Origin: Dyadobacter sp. SG02
Lineage (GTDB): Bacteria > Bacteroidota > Bacteroidia > Cytophagales > Spirosomataceae
Length of the DNA stretch: 64,000 nt
Direction: 5' to 3'
Assembly (NCBI RefSeq): GCF_900109045.1
Contig: NZ_FNYL01000005.1
Span: forward strand, 124,001 to 188,000
Positions within the stretch are counted from its first letter, which is position 1, and each line of letters begins with the position of its first letter. A program made the position numbers and the translations under genes. The notes below the pieces were generated by a model that was not told where the DNA came from, searched no databases, and saw nothing but the letters and a program-made list of their open reading frames with translations. Below are positions 62,557-64,000 of the stretch, piece by piece.

Positions 62557-64000
62557 TTAGAAACTAACCTGAATTCCGCCAAGAAACTGACGATCATTGG
62601 GATACATTCCCTTGTCCACGCCAAAACTCGTCGCCGAGCCGCCTATTTCAGGGTCCAGCCCGATGTATTTGGTAATGGTAAACACATTGGCCGCCTGCAC
62701 GTAAACGCGAAGGTTCGATACATTGATTTTGGAGAGCATCTTCGCGGGGAGATTGTAGCCCAGTTGGATATTTTTGAGCCGCAGATAAGAGCCATCCTCT
62801 ACGTAATAGGATGTAGGTGAGGTGTTTGTGGCCACGCTCGCCTTGGTTTCCTGGATCGGTAAAGTCGCATTTTTGTTTTCCGGCGTCCATGAATCGTACA
62901 ATGCACGCTTGCTTTTCGCCTGCACAAACGAAGCGTAGAAATCGGTCGTGTACCGCAGTTGGTTCCAGATATCCGCCCCCTGCACGCCGTAGAAGAATGC
63001 GCTGAAATCGAATTGTTTATAGGTCAATCCGATGTTCAGCCCGTAGTTGAAATCAGGGTTCGGGTTTCCGAGAAAAGTCCGGTCGTCTGCGGTGATAATG
63101 CCGTCGCCATTGACGTCCTTAAAGCGGAAACGGCCCAATGCCTGCTCGGCCTGGTACACCTTGGCAGGATCACCGCTGACTTGCCGGGCCTGCTCGTTGG
63201 CTTGTTCCAGCTCTTCGTTGGTATTCCAGAAACCGGTAATCTGGTAGCCATAAAACGATCCGATCGGGTGGCCTACTTCATTGCGCACATAGTTAACGCC
63301 GTTCAATGCGCGACCGGTGGAGAAGAAATAATTCGTGTTGTCGGTCACGCGGGTAACCTTGTTTCTGTACGAGGTAAATGTGGCGCCAAGGTCCAGTCGC
63401 AGGTCGGGTGCCAGGATTTTGTGAAAATTAGCGGACAGGTCGATACCGCGGTTGGTGGTACCCGCGATATTTACAAATGGTACCGTACCAGGCCCCTGCG
63501 TCCCCGGAACGGCCGGATTGTAGAGCAAATCCCTGATATCCTTCCTGAAATAATCGATGGAAACGTCGACCATCCCGTTCAGGAACGTCGCGTCGATACC
63601 GATATTCGCATTGATATTCCGCTCCCATTTCGCATCCGGGTTACCGATCTGGCCCACCTGGAAGCCCGGCTGGTTGGAATTGTTCGTCCGCCCGATGTCG
63701 TAATAGGAAGCGGCCTTGTCCATAATGAATGTATAATACCCATTGTTTGCATTGACATTCAACTGATTACCCATCACACCCCAGCTTCCGCGCACTTTCA
63801 GATCGGCCAGCCATTTGATCCCCTGCATAAAACCTTCCTCGGACAGCCGCCAACCCGCACTTACCGACGGGAACCAGCCATATTGGTATTTCACAAACTT
63901 CGAAGAACCATCGCGGCGCAATGTCCCGCTGAGCAGGTATTTACCTTTGAATGCATAATCAACCCGCCCGAATTGCGAATTCAGCGACTCGAAGCTCCGG
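62557..64000 (-). CDS. SusC/RagA-family TonB-dependent receptor, C-terminal part
   Basis: Outer-membrane channel of a SusCD pair. The frame stays open to the end of the window and covers about 480 residues of the beta-barrel: GRVDYAFKGKYLLSGTLRRDG near the edge, RLSEEGFMQGIKWLADLKVRGSWG, VSIDYFRKD and the C-terminal barrel strand LGGIQVSF. The plug and TonB box lie outside the window. An internal TTG or ATG start near 63921 is not the real start. It is directly upstream of susD in the usual order. Confidence 0.95.
   Translation of the reverse strand, partial: RSFESLNSQFGRVDYAFKGKYLLSGTLRRDGSSKFVKYQYGWFPSVSAGWRLSEEGFMQGIKWLADLKVRGSWGVMGNQLNVNANNGYYTFIMDKAASYYDIGRTNNSNQPGFQVGQIGNPDAKWERNINANIGIDATFLNGMVDVSIDYFRKDIRDLLYNPAVPGTQGPGTVPFVNIAGTTNRGIDLSANFHKILAPDLRLDLGATFTSYRNKVTRVTDNTNYFFSTGRALNGVNYVRNEVGHPIGSFYGYQITGFWNTNEELEQANEQARQVSGDPAKVYQAEQALGRFRFKDVNGDGIITADDRTFLGNPNPDFNYGLNIGLTYKQFDFSAFFYGVQGADIWNQLRYTTDFYASFVQAKSKRALYDSWTPENKNATLPIQETKASVATNTSPTSYYVEDGSYLRLKNIQLGYNLPAKMLSKINVSNLRVYVQAANVFTITKYIGLDPEIGGSATSFGVDKGMYPNDRQFLGGIQVSF

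Overview
The window looks like a chromosome segment from a Bacteroidota member of the Cytophagales, probably a Dyadobacter-like Spirosomataceae. The reasons are a SusC/SusD pair, a TPR-type histidine kinase with a LytTR regulator, many secreted or Tat-exported sugar-handling proteins, several TAnnTTTG-type -7 boxes and weak Shine-Dalgarno sequences. The genus is inferred from protein character; no rRNA or marker search was possible.

Layout. 1-2300: the conserved thrS(3' end)-infC-rpmI-rplT translation cluster. 2358-8835: a DUF937-like protein, an exported phospholipase C, dnaK and a short-chain dehydrogenase. 8831-9136: a striking inverted array of 10-bp repeats filling the gap between two convergent genes. 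9134-16000: exported hydrolase, VanZ-like protein, pgi, Tat-exported sugar isomerase-like protein and a membrane acyltransferase-like protein. 16119-23328: a tight five-gene operon (SWIM zinc finger, DUF5691, MoxR ATPase, DUF5682, VWA). 23383-27907: rluF, an exported esterase, a Gfo/Idh oxidoreductase, a second 10-bp repeat array and two small genes. 28002-34455: etfBA, bifunctional nuclease, ftsX, DUF3098, uppP, truB and ribF. 34601-40527: a flavoprotein disulfide reductase followed by an ABC transporter (ATPase plus fused permease/binding protein) overlapping egtB and egtD, which reads as an ergothioneine uptake and synthesis locus. 40580-48817: a Lys/Ala-rich DNA-binding-like protein, GNAT, GH95 fucosidase, DinB proteins, MFS, VOC and YjbQ. 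48814-51560: LytTR regulator and TPR histidine kinase.

51736-56460 is the most accessory-looking stretch: a lipoprotein, then a compact minus-strand triad (J-domain plus degenerate kinase-like protein, VWA protein, divergent PurA paralog), and next to it a REP-associated transposase bracketed by an inverted pair of REP-like elements. 56780-59187 is a run of small stress or detoxification-type genes (HMA-like, DoxX, SRPBCC, DinB, thioredoxin-like). 59196-64000 holds an enolase-superfamily enzyme and the SusD and 3' part of SusC of a nutrient-uptake locus.

The strongest candidates for undescribed biology are the J/pseudokinase-VWA-PurA triad, the 10-bp-period inverted arrays between convergent genes, and the transporter-EgtB-EgtD operon. 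The MoxR-VWA cluster is a recurrent but functionally unexplained neighbourhood.
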